Origin: Enterobacteriaceae bacterium
Lineage (GTDB): Bacteria; Pseudomonadota; Gammaproteobacteria; Enterobacterales; Enterobacteriaceae
DNA length: 64,000 nucleotides
Reading direction: 5' to 3'
Assembly (NCBI GenBank): GCA_902363335.1
Contig: CABIZV010000002.1
Coordinates: 124,001 to 188,000, forward strand
In this document: one piece after another, positions 20,220 to 29,615 of the stretch
Position numbering within the stretch: position 1 is the first letter of the stretch
How the letters are laid out: the number at the start of each line of letters is the position of its first letter
Notes under the pieces: generated by a model
Told to the model about the DNA's origin: nothing
The model's input: only the letters and a program-made list of their open reading frames with translations
The model's database searches: none
Program-made: the position numbers and the translations under genes

Positions 20220-22034
20220 ATGTTAAACGCCTGGCACCTGCCTGTTGCACCCTTTATAAAACAGCAGCAGGATAAATTGATAATTAGCCTTTGGCTGCGC
20301 GGTGACGATCTGCCACAGCGGGTTACTCTGCGCGCGGAAGTGGATAACGAAGAGATGGCGCTGCCGATGCGGCGCAGTGGTAAATCACCGAAACAAGACG
20401 TGGTGCAATGGCGTGGGGAGATTAACCTGCGTGAAGGACAGCCGCGCCGACGCTACGTCTTTAAGCTACTGTGGCAAGACCGCCAGCTGTGGTTTTCGCC
20501 AAAAGGCTTTAGCGCGTTCCCACCGGCCAAGCTGGAACTGTTTGCCTATGACTGCGAAGATACCGGCCCGCAGTGGGTGACGGAGCAGATTTTCTATCAA
20601 ATATTCCCCGACCGTTTTGCCCGCAGCACCACGCGCGCCGAAGGGCAGGATAATGTCTACCATCATCATGCCGCCGGGCACGATATTATTCGACGGGAAT
20701 GGGATGACCCGCTCACCGCAGAAGCCGGTGGTTCGACCTTTTATGGGGGCGATCTTGATGGCATCAGCGCCAGACTACCGTACCTCAAGGCGCTAGGCGT
20801 CACCGCGCTGTATCTGAACCCGGTGTTCACCGCCCCCAGCGTGCACAAATACGATACCGAAGATTATCGCCAGGTTGATCCCCATTTTGGCGGCAATGAG
20901 GCGTTGCTGCGCTTACGCCAAAATACTCAGCGTGAGGGAATGCGGATTATCCTCGATGGCGTATTCAATCACAGTGGCGATACTCACGCGTGGTTTGACC
21001 GCCATCATCGCGGCAGCGACGGCGCCTGCCACTATCCGACATCGCCGTGGCGCGATCGCTACAGTTTCTCAAACGAAGGCAAAGCGCTGGACTGGCTGGG
21101 TTACTCAAGCTTACCCAAGCTCGATTTTCAGTCTGCCGCGTTGGTGGATGAAATCTATCGCAGTGAAGACAGTATTGTCCGCCACTGGCTAAAAGCCCCG
21201 TGGAATATGGATGGCTGGCGGCTCGACGTGGTGCATATGCTTGGCGAAGCGGGTGGGGCGAAGAACAACCTTCTTCATGTCTCAGGCATTACTCAGGCGG
21301 CGAAAGCTGAGCGCCCGGATGCCTACGTGCTCGGCGAACACTTTGGCGATGCCCGTCAGTGGTTGCAGCTTGATGCGGAGGATGCGGCAATGAACTACCG
21401 CGGCTTTACCTTCCCGCTGTGGGGCTTTCTTGCGAACACTGATATCTCCTATGATCCGCAGAAAATTGATGCGCAAACCTGTATCGCGTGGATGGATGAT
21501 TATCGTGCCGGGTTATCGCACCAGCAGCAACTGCGAATGTTTAATCAGCTTGATAGCCACGATACCGCGCGGTTTAAATCACTGCTCGGCCGCGATGTGG
21601 CGCGCCTGCCGCTGGCGGTGGTCTGGCTGTTTAGCTGGCCTGGCGTGCCGTGCATCTATTACGGCGATGAAGTGGGGCTTGAGGGGGATAACGATCCGTT
21701 CTGCCGCAAGCCGTTCCCGTGGGATGAACAAAAGCAGGACCGTGAATTGCTGGCGCTGTACCAGCGTCTGGCGGCGTTACGCAAAAGTACGCCGGCACTC
21801 CGTCTGGGGGCTTGTGAAGTGCTGTACGCGGAAGGAGACGTGGTGGTGTTCTTGCGCGTGCTTGGCGCAGAGCGTGTGATGGTAGCGATTAACCGCTGCG
21901 ACGCCTGTGAAGTGCAGCTTCCCGAATCACCGCTGCTGGACGTCAAATGGCAGCGCAAAGAAGGCGAAGGGCAGGTTGCGGAAGGCGTTCTGGTATTGCC
22001 CGCTATCTCCGCCACCCTCTGGAAAGGTCACTGA
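20220..22034 (+). CDS. malZ: maltodextrin glucosidase
   Basis: 604 aa, E. coli length. Cytoplasmic GH13 enzyme that removes glucose from the reducing end of maltodextrins. N-terminal beta domain (about 1-120), then a TIM barrel with the GH13 regions: DGVFNHSG (region I), GWRLDVVHM with the nucleophile Asp (II), VLGEHFGD with the acid Glu (III) and NQLDSHDT (IV). The 3' end overlaps the convergent lysR gene by seven bases. Confidence 0.96.
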   Translation: MLNAWHLPVAPFIKQQQDKLIISLWLRGDDLPQRVTLRAEVDNEEMALPMRRSGKSPKQDVVQWRGEINLREGQPRRRYVFKLLWQDRQLWFSPKGFSAFPPAKLELFAYDCEDTGPQWVTEQIFYQIFPDRFARSTTRAEGQDNVYHHHAAGHDIIRREWDDPLTAEAGGSTFYGGDLDGISARLPYLKALGVTALYLNPVFTAPSVHKYDTEDYRQVDPHFGGNEALLRLRQNTQREGMRIILDGVFNHSGDTHAWFDRHHRGSDGACHYPTSPWRDRYSFSNEGKALDWLGYSSLPKLDFQSAALVDEIYRSEDSIVRHWLKAPWNMDGWRLDVVHMLGEAGGAKNNLLHVSGITQAAKAERPDAYVLGEHFGDARQWLQLDAEDAAMNYRGFTFPLWGFLANTDISYDPQKIDAQTCIAWMDDYRAGLSHQQQLRMFNQLDSHDTARFKSLLGRDVARLPLAVVWLFSWPGVPCIYYGDEVGLEGDNDPFCRKPFPWDEQKQDRELLALYQRLAALRKSTPALRLGACEVLYAEGDVVVFLRVLGAERVMVAINRCDACEVQLPESPLLDVKWQRKEGEGQVAEGVLVLPAISATLWKGH

Positions 22035-22930
22035 TAAAGGCTTGTTTCCCCGGCGCTGGTCAGCAACGTTTCACGCCACCAGCGCTGTGCAAGCCCATCG
22101 TGACCGTTGCGCCAGGCTATATAGGCGACGTCGGTCTGGCGAAACGAAATCACCGATTTTTCAATCAGTACACCCGTGGCTATCAGCGGACTGGCAATAT
22201 GGCGCGGTAAAAAGCCGCAGCCTACGCCCGCGCGCAGAAGCGTCACTTTGCTTTGAAAATCATCGACACGGATCTGGGGCTGTTCATCCATCAGGTTTGA
22301 TTTTAACGGATGGCAAAAACGCGCGCTGTCGCTGATGATAATGGCCCTGTGCAGGCAGAGTTGCTCATTGGTTAATTTTTCTGGCGCACTGGCCAGCGGA
22401 TGGTCGGGCGCCACCACAAAAACGTTATCTATGGTGCCCAGCATTTTGTACGACCACACCGCCGACGTTGGTGGCTCATTAATGGCGCCGAGAATGATAT
22501 CGGCACCATTGTGGGTCAGCTCCTCCCATGAACCGGCGAGGGTGTGATGTGAAAAGTTAAGACGCGTTTGTTTATGCAGAGCATAAAAATCCTTGATGAT
22601 AGGCACCAGCGCGTCGAAGGGAAAAGAGTCATCAAGCGCAATCGACAGTTCCTTTTCCCAGCCGGAGCTAAGCTGTACCGCCTGCTTTTCCAGATCTTTT
22701 GCCGCATCCAGCAGTAGACGCCCCTTTTCCAGCATCATCCGTCCTGTATCGGTAAATTTGGCGCGATGGCCGGAACGGTCAAGCAGCGTGATGCCGAGAT
22801 CGTTTTCCAGCTTCTGAATCATATAGCTAAGCGCAGCGGACGTTTTAAACAGGGATTCGGCGGCGGCGGCAAAGGAGCCGTGTTTGTCGAGGGCATCGAG
22901 AATAAGCAAAACGTCCAGATTGATACGCAT
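22028..22930 (-). CDS. LysR-family transcriptional regulator
   Basis: 300 aa. N-terminal winged helix ([20 protein letters not shown] ... [20 protein letters not shown]), then a substrate-binding domain from about residue 90. The frame opens at 23032 but the LysR N-terminus fits the ATG at 22930. It is divergent from the 23193-26327 operon with a 262-base intergenic region, the usual arrangement for a LysR regulator and its target; effector unknown. Confidence 0.9.
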   Translation of the reverse strand: MRINLDVLLILDALDKHGSFAAAAESLFKTSAALSYMIQKLENDLGITLLDRSGHRAKFTDTGRMMLEKGRLLLDAAKDLEKQAVQLSSGWEKELSIALDDSFPFDALVPIIKDFYALHKQTRLNFSHHTLAGSWEELTHNGADIILGAINEPPTSAVWSYKMLGTIDNVFVVAPDHPLASAPEKLTNEQLCLHRAIIISDSARFCHPLKSNLMDEQPQIRVDDFQSKVTLLRAGVGCGFLPRHIASPLIATGVLIEKSVISFRQTDVAYIAWRNGHDGLAQRWWRETLLTSAGETSLYQ

Positions 22931-23192
22931 AAGAGAAAAATATCCAAAAAAATAATTCCCTATGTTGTACCGAATGCCAAAACACAATGCTAGTGAATAA
23001 ATTAGATAAAACCTGTGCATTTTTTTGAGCAATAACGTCAGGTGAAATTATTATCATCACGGGATGGTCAGTTTTCTTTAATAACTCGTTAGAAATTTCC
23101 CGCTATACTCAAAATGCTTTCTGATTCAGGATCCAGTTGCTGACGGTGACCTTGGCCGTAATCTTTTAACTCATTGATTAGGAAGGTGTGTA

Positions 23193-23834
23193 ATGTCTAT
23201 TAGGGAACTGATTGACCCGCAAAACTCTGCGCTTATTTTTATTGACCATCAGCCGCAAATGTCCTTTGGTGTGGCAAATATCGATCGTCAGACTTTAAAA
23301 AATAATACCGTCGCGTTAGCTAAAGCCGGGAAAATATTTAATGTTCCGGTTATTTATACCTCTGTTGAAACCAAAAGTTTTAGCGGCTATATCTGGCCTG
23401 AATTATTAGCTGTGCATCCGGATGTGAAGCCGATTGAGCGTACTTCAATGAACTCCTGGGAAGATGCGGCTTTTGTCAAAGCGGTGAAAGCAACCGGGCG
23501 TAAAAAACTGATTATCTCCGCGCTGTGGACGGAAGTCTGCCTGACCTTCCCGGCCCTGATGGCGCTGGAAGAAGGCTTCGAAGTTTATGTCGTTACCGAC
23601 ACCTCCGGCGGCACCTCCGTGGATGCGCATGAGCGCTCTATTGACCGCATGGTACAGGCCGGCGCAGTACCGGTGACCTGGCAGCAGGTGCTGCTTGAGT
23701 ACCAGCGCGACTGGTCACGCAAAGAAACCTATGACGCGGTAATGAATCTGGTACGCGAGCATAGCGGTGCCTACGGGATGGGCGTGGATTACGCTTACAC
23801 CATGGTGCACGGCGCGCCAGAACGTAAAGCTTAA
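23193..23834 (+). CDS. isochorismatase-family hydrolase (YcaC-like)
   Basis: 213 aa, cysteine-hydrolase fold. Visible active-site residues: Asp18 in FIDHQPQM and Cys116 in ALWTEVCLTFPAL with the cis-peptide region before it. Resembles YcaC, whose substrate is unknown. First gene of a three-gene operon with an ABM-domain protein and an amidohydrolase. GGAAGG ribosome site upstream. Confidence 0.87.
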   Translation: MSIRELIDPQNSALIFIDHQPQMSFGVANIDRQTLKNNTVALAKAGKIFNVPVIYTSVETKSFSGYIWPELLAVHPDVKPIERTSMNSWEDAAFVKAVKATGRKKLIISALWTEVCLTFPALMALEEGFEVYVVTDTSGGTSVDAHERSIDRMVQAGAVPVTWQQVLLEYQRDWSRKETYDAVMNLVREHSGAYGMGVDYAYTMVHGAPERKA

Positions 23835-23846
23835 CGTCATGATGCT

Positions 23847-23868
23847 GGCGGGGAAGTTCCCCGCCTTT
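23847..23868 (+). terminator. intercistronic hairpin
   Basis: GGCGGGGAA (23847-23855) and TTCCCCGCC (23857-23865) form a 9-bp stem with a 1-base gap, followed by only TTT. It sits between the first two genes of the operon and may attenuate or protect the message rather than end it. Confidence 0.6.
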
Positions 23869-23893
23869 AAGCGATAGCAAGGAACCCTCCGCC

Positions 23894-24436
23894 ATGACGC
23901 AAAAGCATGTCACGCTGGTCATTACCCACGCCATCCGTCCAGAACACGTTGCGCAGTATGAAGCCTGGCTTGGCGAAATTATGCCCGTCGCCGCCAATTA
24001 TCCCGGCCATTTGGGTGCAAACGTTATTCGCCCGGTCGATGGTCAGACGGCCTGGAATATCATTATCCGCTTTGACACCCTCGAACATCTCTATGCCTGG
24101 ACCCAGTCTGACGTGCGGCAGAAGCTGGTGGATCAAATCACGCCGCTGTTAGCTGAAGGTGACCATACCGAAGTGCGCACTGAAGCCGCATTCTGGTTTA
24201 CGCCGCCCGCCGCTAACGTGCGCCAGCCTAAGCGCTGGAAACAATTTCTGATAACGCTGCTGGTGATTTTTCCCAGTACCAATCTGGTACCTGCCATTAC
24301 CGGTGCCGTGCTGCCGTCGATGAAGGGAACGCTATTACTGCATTTTATCAATGATGCCTGTGTGGTTGCGCTGGTGGTCTGGTTGTGGATGCCCATCGTG
24401 ACCCGTTTGTTTGCCGGGTGGCTGAAAAAGGCCTGA
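23894..24436 (+). CDS. ABM-domain protein with C-terminal membrane segments
   Basis: 180 aa. N-terminal antibiotic-biosynthesis-monooxygenase-type ferredoxin-like domain (about 5-95: HVTLVITHAIRPEHVAQYEAW, and NIIIRFDTLEHLYAWTQS). C-terminal third is hydrophobic with two probable membrane helices (about 112-135 and 147-170). ABM domains act as small cofactor-free oxygenases or degrading enzymes; the membrane anchor suggests action at the inner membrane. Substrate unknown. 22 bases before the amidohydrolase. Confidence 0.8.
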   Translation: MTQKHVTLVITHAIRPEHVAQYEAWLGEIMPVAANYPGHLGANVIRPVDGQTAWNIIIRFDTLEHLYAWTQSDVRQKLVDQITPLLAEGDHTEVRTEAAFWFTPPAANVRQPKRWKQFLITLLVIFPSTNLVPAITGAVLPSMKGTLLLHFINDACVVALVVWLWMPIVTRLFAGWLKKA

Positions 24437-24458
24437 TCTGGCACCAAAGGAGAATGTC

Positions 24459-26327
24459 ATGTCTCAAACCGCGACACTGATTTTAACAAAGGGCCAGGTT
24501 CATACCCTGGATCCTAAACAGCCACGCGCGGATGCGGTGGCGATCGCTAACGGTAAGATCCTTGCCGTCGGCAGCGATGCCCAGATGATGTCCTATGCGG
24601 GTGAAGGCACGCAGATTGTCGATCTTCACGGTCACACGGTGATCCCCGGACTTAACGACTCGCACCTCCACCTGATCCGCGGCGGGTTGAACTACAACCT
24701 TGAACTGCGTTGGGAAGGTGTGCCGTCGCTGGCGGATGCGCTGCGTATGCTTAAAGATCAGGCCGACAGAACACCATCACCACAGTGGGTACGCGTGGTC
24801 GGCGGCTGGAGCGAATTTCAATTTGCCGAGCGCCGTATGCCAACCCTTGAAGAACTCAATGAGGCCGCACCGGATACGCCGGTATTTGTGCTGCATCTCT
24901 ATGACAGAGCGTTGCTAAACCGCGCCGCCCTGAAAGCCGTCGGCTATACCAAAGAGACACCGGCACCAGCAGGTGGGGAAATTGTCCGCGATAATAACGG
25001 CAACCCGACCGGGATGCTGATTGCGAAACCTAACGCGATGATCCTTTACGCGACGCTGGCGAAAGGGCCAAAGCTGCCGCTGGAGATGCAGGTGAACTCA
25101 ACCCGCCAGTTTATGCGTGAGTTGAACCGTCTTGGGCTGACCAGCGCCATTGATGCGGGCGGCGGTTTCCAGAATTACCCGGAAGATTACGAAATCATTG
25201 AGCAATTGCATGCCAAAAAACAGATGACCATTCGTATCGCCTATAACCTGTTTACCCAGCGTCCGAAGCAGGAAGTGGAAGATTTCGAACGCTGGACGGA
25301 TATGCTCAAACCGGGGCAGGGCACCGATTTTTACCGGGCCAACGGCGCGGGCGAAATGCTGGTGTTCTCGGCGGCCGATTTTGAAGATTTCCTGCAACCT
25401 CGCCCGGATCTGCCGCCGGGAATGGAAGATGAACTGGAGCGCGTAGTGCGTCATCTGGTTGAACATCGCTGGCCGTTCCGCCTGCATGCCACCTACGATG
25501 AGTCGATCAGCCGTATGCTGGACGTCTTTGAGAAGGTCAACCGCGATATTCCGTTTAACGGCCTGCACTGGTTCTTTGACCACGCGGAGACCATCACCGA
25601 GCGCAATATCGAACGCGTGAAGGCGCTGGGCGGCGGGATTGCGGTGCAGCATCGTATGGCGTTCCAGGGCGAATATTTTGTCGATCGCTACGGCAAAGAT
25701 GCGGTCAAACATACCCCGCCGGTGGCGAAAATGCTCGAGCTTGACGTACCGGTAGGGCTCGGCACGGATGCGACTCGCGTGGCGAGCTATAACCCGTGGA
25801 CGGCGCTGTATTGGCTGGTTTCCGGGCGCACCGTAGGTGGCATGTCAATGTATGACGACGACAATCGTCTGCCGCGCGATGTGGCGCTGGAACTGTGGAC
25901 GGCGGGCAGCGCCTGGTTCTCCAGCGAGCAGGGTAAGAAAGGGCGAATTGAAAAAGATCAACTGGCGGATCTGGTGGTGCTGTCGAAAGACTACTTCAAC
26001 GTCCCTGAAGAAGAGATCAAAGGTATTGAATCGGTCATGACCATTGTTGACGGCAAAGTGGTTTATGCCGCTGGGCACTTTACGCCGCTCGCCCCGCCTG
26101 CGATTCCGGTGGTTCCCGATTGGTCACCGGTGGTGAAAGTACCGGGCCACTATCGTTCAGCGCCTCCGGGCGGTGTGCATATGGGGGCAGTTGTACAGAT
26201 GCACCAGTGCTGCGGCAGCTGCGGGGTTCACGGACATCAGCACGATATTGCGCGTCAGTCAGGTGTGCCGGTCTCTGATGATCGCGCCTTCTGGGGTGCG
26301 CTCGGTTGCTCGTGCTTCTCGTTCTAA
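24459..26327 (+). CDS. amidohydrolase family protein (YtcJ-like)
   Basis: 622 aa metal-dependent hydrolase. N-terminal beta sandwich, then the metal motif in VIPGLNDSHLHL (about 62-75), later His in the HATYDES and FDHAETI segments and the metal Asp in GLGTDATR. Belongs to the amidohydrolase-3/YtcJ group whose substrates are mostly unknown. Unusual C-terminus (about 582-622): H-Q-CCGSC, HGHQH and CSC, five Cys and several His that could bind metal; this extension looks like an add-on after the catalytic domain. AAGGAG before the ATG. Confidence 0.87.
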   Translation: MSQTATLILTKGQVHTLDPKQPRADAVAIANGKILAVGSDAQMMSYAGEGTQIVDLHGHTVIPGLNDSHLHLIRGGLNYNLELRWEGVPSLADALRMLKDQADRTPSPQWVRVVGGWSEFQFAERRMPTLEELNEAAPDTPVFVLHLYDRALLNRAALKAVGYTKETPAPAGGEIVRDNNGNPTGMLIAKPNAMILYATLAKGPKLPLEMQVNSTRQFMRELNRLGLTSAIDAGGGFQNYPEDYEIIEQLHAKKQMTIRIAYNLFTQRPKQEVEDFERWTDMLKPGQGTDFYRANGAGEMLVFSAADFEDFLQPRPDLPPGMEDELERVVRHLVEHRWPFRLHATYDESISRMLDVFEKVNRDIPFNGLHWFFDHAETITERNIERVKALGGGIAVQHRMAFQGEYFVDRYGKDAVKHTPPVAKMLELDVPVGLGTDATRVASYNPWTALYWLVSGRTVGGMSMYDDDNRLPRDVALELWTAGSAWFSSEQGKKGRIEKDQLADLVVLSKDYFNVPEEEIKGIESVMTIVDGKVVYAAGHFTPLAPPAIPVVPDWSPVVKVPGHYRSAPPGGVHMGAVVQMHQCCGSCGVHGHQHDIARQSGVPVSDDRAFWGALGCSCFSF

Positions 26328-26366
26328 CGCATCAACGCCGACGAATCCTGGAAGAGATTGCCACTC

Positions 26367-26396
26367 ACGCCCAATGAATTTCATTGGGCGTTTTCT
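26367..26396 (+). terminator. terminator of the amidohydrolase operon
   Basis: CGCCCAATGA (26368-26377) and TCATTGGGCG (26381-26390) form a 10-bp stem with a 3-base loop, followed by TTTTCTCTTC. Confidence 0.85.
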
Positions 26397-26462
26397 CTTC
26401 TTGAGGGAATTAAGACAGCGCTGAGACGCTGGTTGCCACGAAATCCAGCCTATTTGATGAGC

Positions 26463-26939
26463 TTAATTTTCTTCACACAAGAAATAGGGGGTGTTTGTGG
26501 ACATCAGCAACCACGCCTGTTCCTTGACTTGCATGACTTTTAAAATGAAATCACTGTCTTCGTTTACATTAGTGAAGAAAAAAGGGAAGAAATGGGTAAA
26601 GTGTTCGGTCTGCGCACCTGGTTTTATCCTGACTTCGGAATCAAGGCCTTTTAAAACATAGATATCGCGTGATTTTTTTGTGTATGAAAAGTATTTCCTA
26701 AGAATCATGTCGTCTTCATTACTGCCCGAATTGCCTGAAAATGTAAAGAGTCCGCTGCCATCTTTAATGAAAAACGTTACTGAGAATGATAACCTGTCAG
26801 GGCCGCTGACAATGGAGAAGGCCGACTTGCAATTAATAATTTCATTACTTTGTGTAAAACATTTTATGAAGAAAACCACCAGTAATGCCACGCTAATAAC
26901 CACGGCAAACCCCGTGTACAGCATTTTTTTTCTATTCAT
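26463..26939 (-). CDS. FidL-like membrane protein
   Basis: 158 aa. One membrane anchor at about residues 7-26 (MLYTGFAVVISVALLVVFF), remainder predicted periplasmic. Resembles the FidL-like small proteins encoded next to MarT/CadC-type regulators in Salmonella SPI-3 and other enterics; function not established. It follows the CadC-like gene after four bases, so the two are probably co-transcribed. Identification rests on layout and general resemblance. Confidence 0.65.
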   Translation of the reverse strand: MNRKKMLYTGFAVVISVALLVVFFIKCFTQSNEIINCKSAFSIVSGPDRLSFSVTFFIKDGSGLFTFSGNSGSNEDDMILRKYFSYTKKSRDIYVLKGLDSEVRIKPGAQTEHFTHFFPFFFTNVNEDSDFILKVMQVKEQAWLLMSTNTPYFLCEEN

Positions 26940-26943
26940 AATC

Positions 26944-27756
26944 TTACTTCAAATAGTATGTTGATGTGCAGAATGATTTTTCATTACTAGTTATCGGTCG
27001 ACGGCAGATGATGAAGGATACTCTGCTTGATGGATAATTATTGGTGATATAAGCTACCTTACCTAGTGAGCAATCCAGTTGATATTTTTTCACCATTGCA
27101 AGATAATAGTTGTTATCCTGCAAATCATTATTCCTGTATACATCACATCCCTTTAGATGGACCAATTTCAAGTATGAAGAAAAAGGATTTTCAATCTGAT
27201 TTTTACCGTAGGTGACGCCGATTGTTATCAGTAGAGCCAAAAATATTATTATGAAATATTTATACTTCATTAATATTGATGTGGCTGACATTTTCGCAGG
27301 AGCTTGAGTGCACTCAACAGGAGGCTTCAACTCTACGATGGGAATGTCTGGTTTAATCGAAATGCGAGGGCTTTCCTCAATCTGGATAATAGGTTCAGTA
27401 TTAATATCATCAAAGCAATCCTCGTCCATAATACCGATACTATCCGCAATCATAAAACCACGTTTAGGTAACGTTTGTATGATAGACGCATCAACATTCA
27501 AACGTGACAATGCCTTTCTTAACAATGAAATATTTTGATGTAATGTATTTTGTGTAACATTCATCCCTCTTTCTCCCCAGGCTTCATGTAATAGCTCGGC
27601 CTGAGTCACTATTTTCCCCTGTTTTTTAATCAGCAGCTTGAAACACAAACTCGCCGGGATCGCCAACGCGATACGCTCATTATTTGTGGTCGAGGTTAAT
27701 GTGTGTGTTTCAGCATCATAAATAAGGTTGTGGTCGACGATGTAAAATTTTTCCAT
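26944..27756 (-). CDS. CadC/ToxR-like membrane-bound regulator
   Basis: 270 aa. N-terminal OmpR-type winged helix (about 20-103: LIKKQGKIVTQAELLHEAWG ... VTQNTLHQNISLLRKAL ... IIQTLPKRGFMI), acidic linker, one membrane helix (about 166-184, YFIIIFLALLITIGVTYG) and a small periplasmic domain with several Cys (KGCDVY, LDCSLG, FIICRRP, SFCTS). This MarT/CadC layout suggests a one-component sensor acting directly on DNA. Its location beside the ecp operon makes fimbriae a plausible target (inference). Confidence 0.85.
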   Translation of the reverse strand: MEKFYIVDHNLIYDAETHTLTSTTNNERIALAIPASLCFKLLIKKQGKIVTQAELLHEAWGERGMNVTQNTLHQNISLLRKALSRLNVDASIIQTLPKRGFMIADSIGIMDEDCFDDINTEPIIQIEESPRISIKPDIPIVELKPPVECTQAPAKMSATSILMKYKYFIIIFLALLITIGVTYGKNQIENPFSSYLKLVHLKGCDVYRNNDLQDNNYYLAMVKKYQLDCSLGKVAYITNNYPSSRVSFIICRRPITSNEKSFCTSTYYLK

Positions 27757-28221
27757 ATATCACTCATATTGTCTGTCGCATTCTCTGTATGCTTTTCCAT
27801 CACAAAATAGATGATGAGATGCTATCACCAAAGTCAAATCTTGGCATGGAATTATAACCAAGGATAATCTGAATATGCGAAAATAAATGTTGCAATAATA
27901 TTAATTAATAATCAACTAAATGTATAAATACTTATTTTTCAAATGGTTATAAATGTTAATCTCTGAAAAAAACATGAACAATACATTTCATATATTTATG
28001 AGTATCAATAATAGGGTGTTAAGTTGTACGATTTAAATCGTGAAATGCAGTAATCCTGGACTGTACCGATCGGGTATTGTTCATATATTTCTATTAGATG
28101 TAAGCTGCAATTAAAGTATGAGGTGTGCGTAGGTCACAAATGGATTCCAATGAATAAAAATTATTAACCGGTTGGGGATGCCCTCTAATGTGGTGATCTA
28201 GAATGTTGAGGTTTTACTACA
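27757..28221. promoter_or_regulatory. AT-rich divergent promoter region
   Basis: 465 bases between the CadC-like and LuxR-like genes, with no gene. Very AT-rich in 27840-28020. A perfect 14-bp palindrome ACGATTTAAATCGT lies at 28028-28041 and is a candidate operator. Otherwise I see no recognisable sites. Confidence 0.5.
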
Positions 28222-28776
28222 ATGGCTGTTCTGGTGGTTAGTGATAACTATTATTACATTAAAGGATTGGAGCATATTGCGGATAATTGTTATTGCATCT
28301 ATGCCCCCGGAAAGCGGATAGGAAGCCAGGTTCGTGCACGATGTGAAGAACTTGAAAAAGATGACTTTATTATAATTCAATTTTCCAGCCTTAAAGGTAT
28401 CGAGGATTTTCATCAGTTTTGCCAGTATCACTGCCAGGCAACGGTCATTATTGATGCTGATATAAAAATGACTAGCGTTATCTGTAAGGTTGATAATGTT
28501 TTTTTTATGTCATCCACAACAGGTGTTAGGACAATTGATGCAGTTTTTAAACATAAGCTCAGTTTTTTTAGAAAATGTGCGCTTACTGAAGCAGAGAGAA
28601 TAACGATGACGTTAATGCTTGATGGTATAGGGATGACTGATATTTCTAAAATATTGGGAACGAGTATAAAAACAGTGAGTTTTCGCAAAAATAAAGTCAT
28701 CGAAAAAATAGGCTTGATTAATAAAAATAATTTTATGTTCTTTGGTTTGATGAGGTTTGTTTTAAAATCGGTGTGA
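28222..28776 (+). CDS. LuxR-type transcriptional regulator upstream of ecp
   Basis: 184 aa. N-terminal half (about 1-118) lacks the phosphorylation residues of a receiver. C-terminal LuxR/FixJ helix-turn-helix at about 121-168 (LTEAERITMTLMLDGIGMTD ... LGTSIKTVSFRKNKVIEKIG). It occupies the position of ecpR (matA) in E. coli, about 195 bases before ecpA, but the sequence does not read like E. coli EcpR as I know it; only the HTH type is shared. Probably the local regulator of the ecp pilus. Confidence 0.8.
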   Translation: MAVLVVSDNYYYIKGLEHIADNCYCIYAPGKRIGSQVRARCEELEKDDFIIIQFSSLKGIEDFHQFCQYHCQATVIIDADIKMTSVICKVDNVFFMSSTTGVRTIDAVFKHKLSFFRKCALTEAERITMTLMLDGIGMTDISKILGTSIKTVSFRKNKVIEKIGLINKNNFMFFGLMRFVLKSV

Positions 28777-28877
28777 CCATGTTTCGGGTGGTACGTGTTT
28801 TTTTATTTTGGCGAATTAGATTCTGGCTCGATTTATATTATTTCATGTTCAGTGTGTATGCATTGAAGTAAGCAAAT

Positions 28878-28907
28878 TTAACGTAATGGAATAATCCATT
28901 GCGTTAA
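28878..28907. promoter_or_regulatory. 30-bp palindrome before ecpA
   Basis: TTAACGTAATGGA (28878-28890), spacer ATAA, TCCATTGCGTTAA (28895-28907); 12 of 13 positions are inverted. It sits 63 bases upstream of the ecpA start. No T-run follows, so an operator is more likely than a terminator. The regulator could be the LuxR-type protein just upstream (inference). Confidence 0.55.
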
Positions 28908-28970
28908 CTATTCCATAAAACAATGGTTCTATTATCGGTCATTTAGGCCGTTTATTTTCAGGTGATAATT

Positions 28971-29555
28971 ATGAAATCAAATGTATTCGCTGTGGCTCTC
29001 GTAACAACTTTCTGCTTTGGTACCGCGCAGGCCGCAGACATGACTGCACAGGCCGTCGCGACCTGGTCTGCCACCGCTAAAAAAGATACCACCAGCAAGC
29101 TCGTTGTGACGCCGCTGGGAAGCTTATCATTTCAGTATGCTGAGGGAATCAAAGGGTTTAACTCTCAGAAAGGTCTTTTTGATGTTGCCGTAGAGGGCGA
29201 TGCCACAGCGACTGCATTTAAACTGACTTCGCGTCTGATCACTAACACCTTAACCCAACTGGATACTTCAGGATCCACGCTGGACGTCGGGGTTAATTAT
29301 AACGGCGCAGCCGTGGAGAAATCAGCGGACACCGTGATGATTGATACCACCGCTGGTATTTTAGGTGGCAATCTAAGCAGCCTGTCCAATGGTTACAACA
29401 AGGCAGGACGTACCACCGCTCAGGATAGTTTCAACTTCTCTATTATCGGCGGTACCACTGATGGTACGACCGCAGTCACCGACTACAGCACTCTGCCTGA
29501 AGGGATTTGGAGCGGTGATGTTAGCGTCCAGTTTGATGCGACCTGGACGAGCTAA
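28971..29555 (+). CDS. ecpA: common pilus major subunit EcpA
   Basis: 194 aa (E. coli EcpA/MatB 195). Signal peptide ending AQA-ADMTAQ; the mature protein closely follows E. coli EcpA, e.g. [20 protein letters not shown] and the C-terminus [10 protein letters not shown]. Shaft protein of the E. coli common pilus, an alternate chaperone-usher fibre used in adhesion and biofilms. An upstream ATG at 28962 would add three residues; GGTGA precedes 28971. Followed by a perfect hairpin. Confidence 0.97.
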   Translation: MKSNVFAVALVTTFCFGTAQAADMTAQAVATWSATAKKDTTSKLVVTPLGSLSFQYAEGIKGFNSQKGLFDVAVEGDATATAFKLTSRLITNTLTQLDTSGSTLDVGVNYNGAAVEKSADTVMIDTTAGILGGNLSSLSNGYNKAGRTTAQDSFNFSIIGGTTDGTTAVTDYSTLPEGIWSGDVSVQFDATWTS

Positions 29556-29569
29556 TCCTTGTGACACAA

Positions 29570-29600
29570 AAAGCAGGGGAATTCCCCTGCTTTATTTTTA
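29570..29600 (+). terminator. perfect 24-bp palindrome between ecpA and ecpB
   Basis: AAAGCAGGGGAA (29570-29581) is directly followed by its reverse complement TTCCCCTGCTTT (29582-29593), then ATTTTTA. It looks like an intrinsic terminator inside the operon. Partial termination or 3'-end protection would yield more ecpA than ecpBCDE message. Confidence 0.8.
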
Positions 29601-29615
29601 CCGGGTATCACTCGT

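Noticed and set aside
25098..25712. 204-aa frame antisense to the amidohydrolase
   Set aside because: Shadow frame; the plus-strand motifs are clear.
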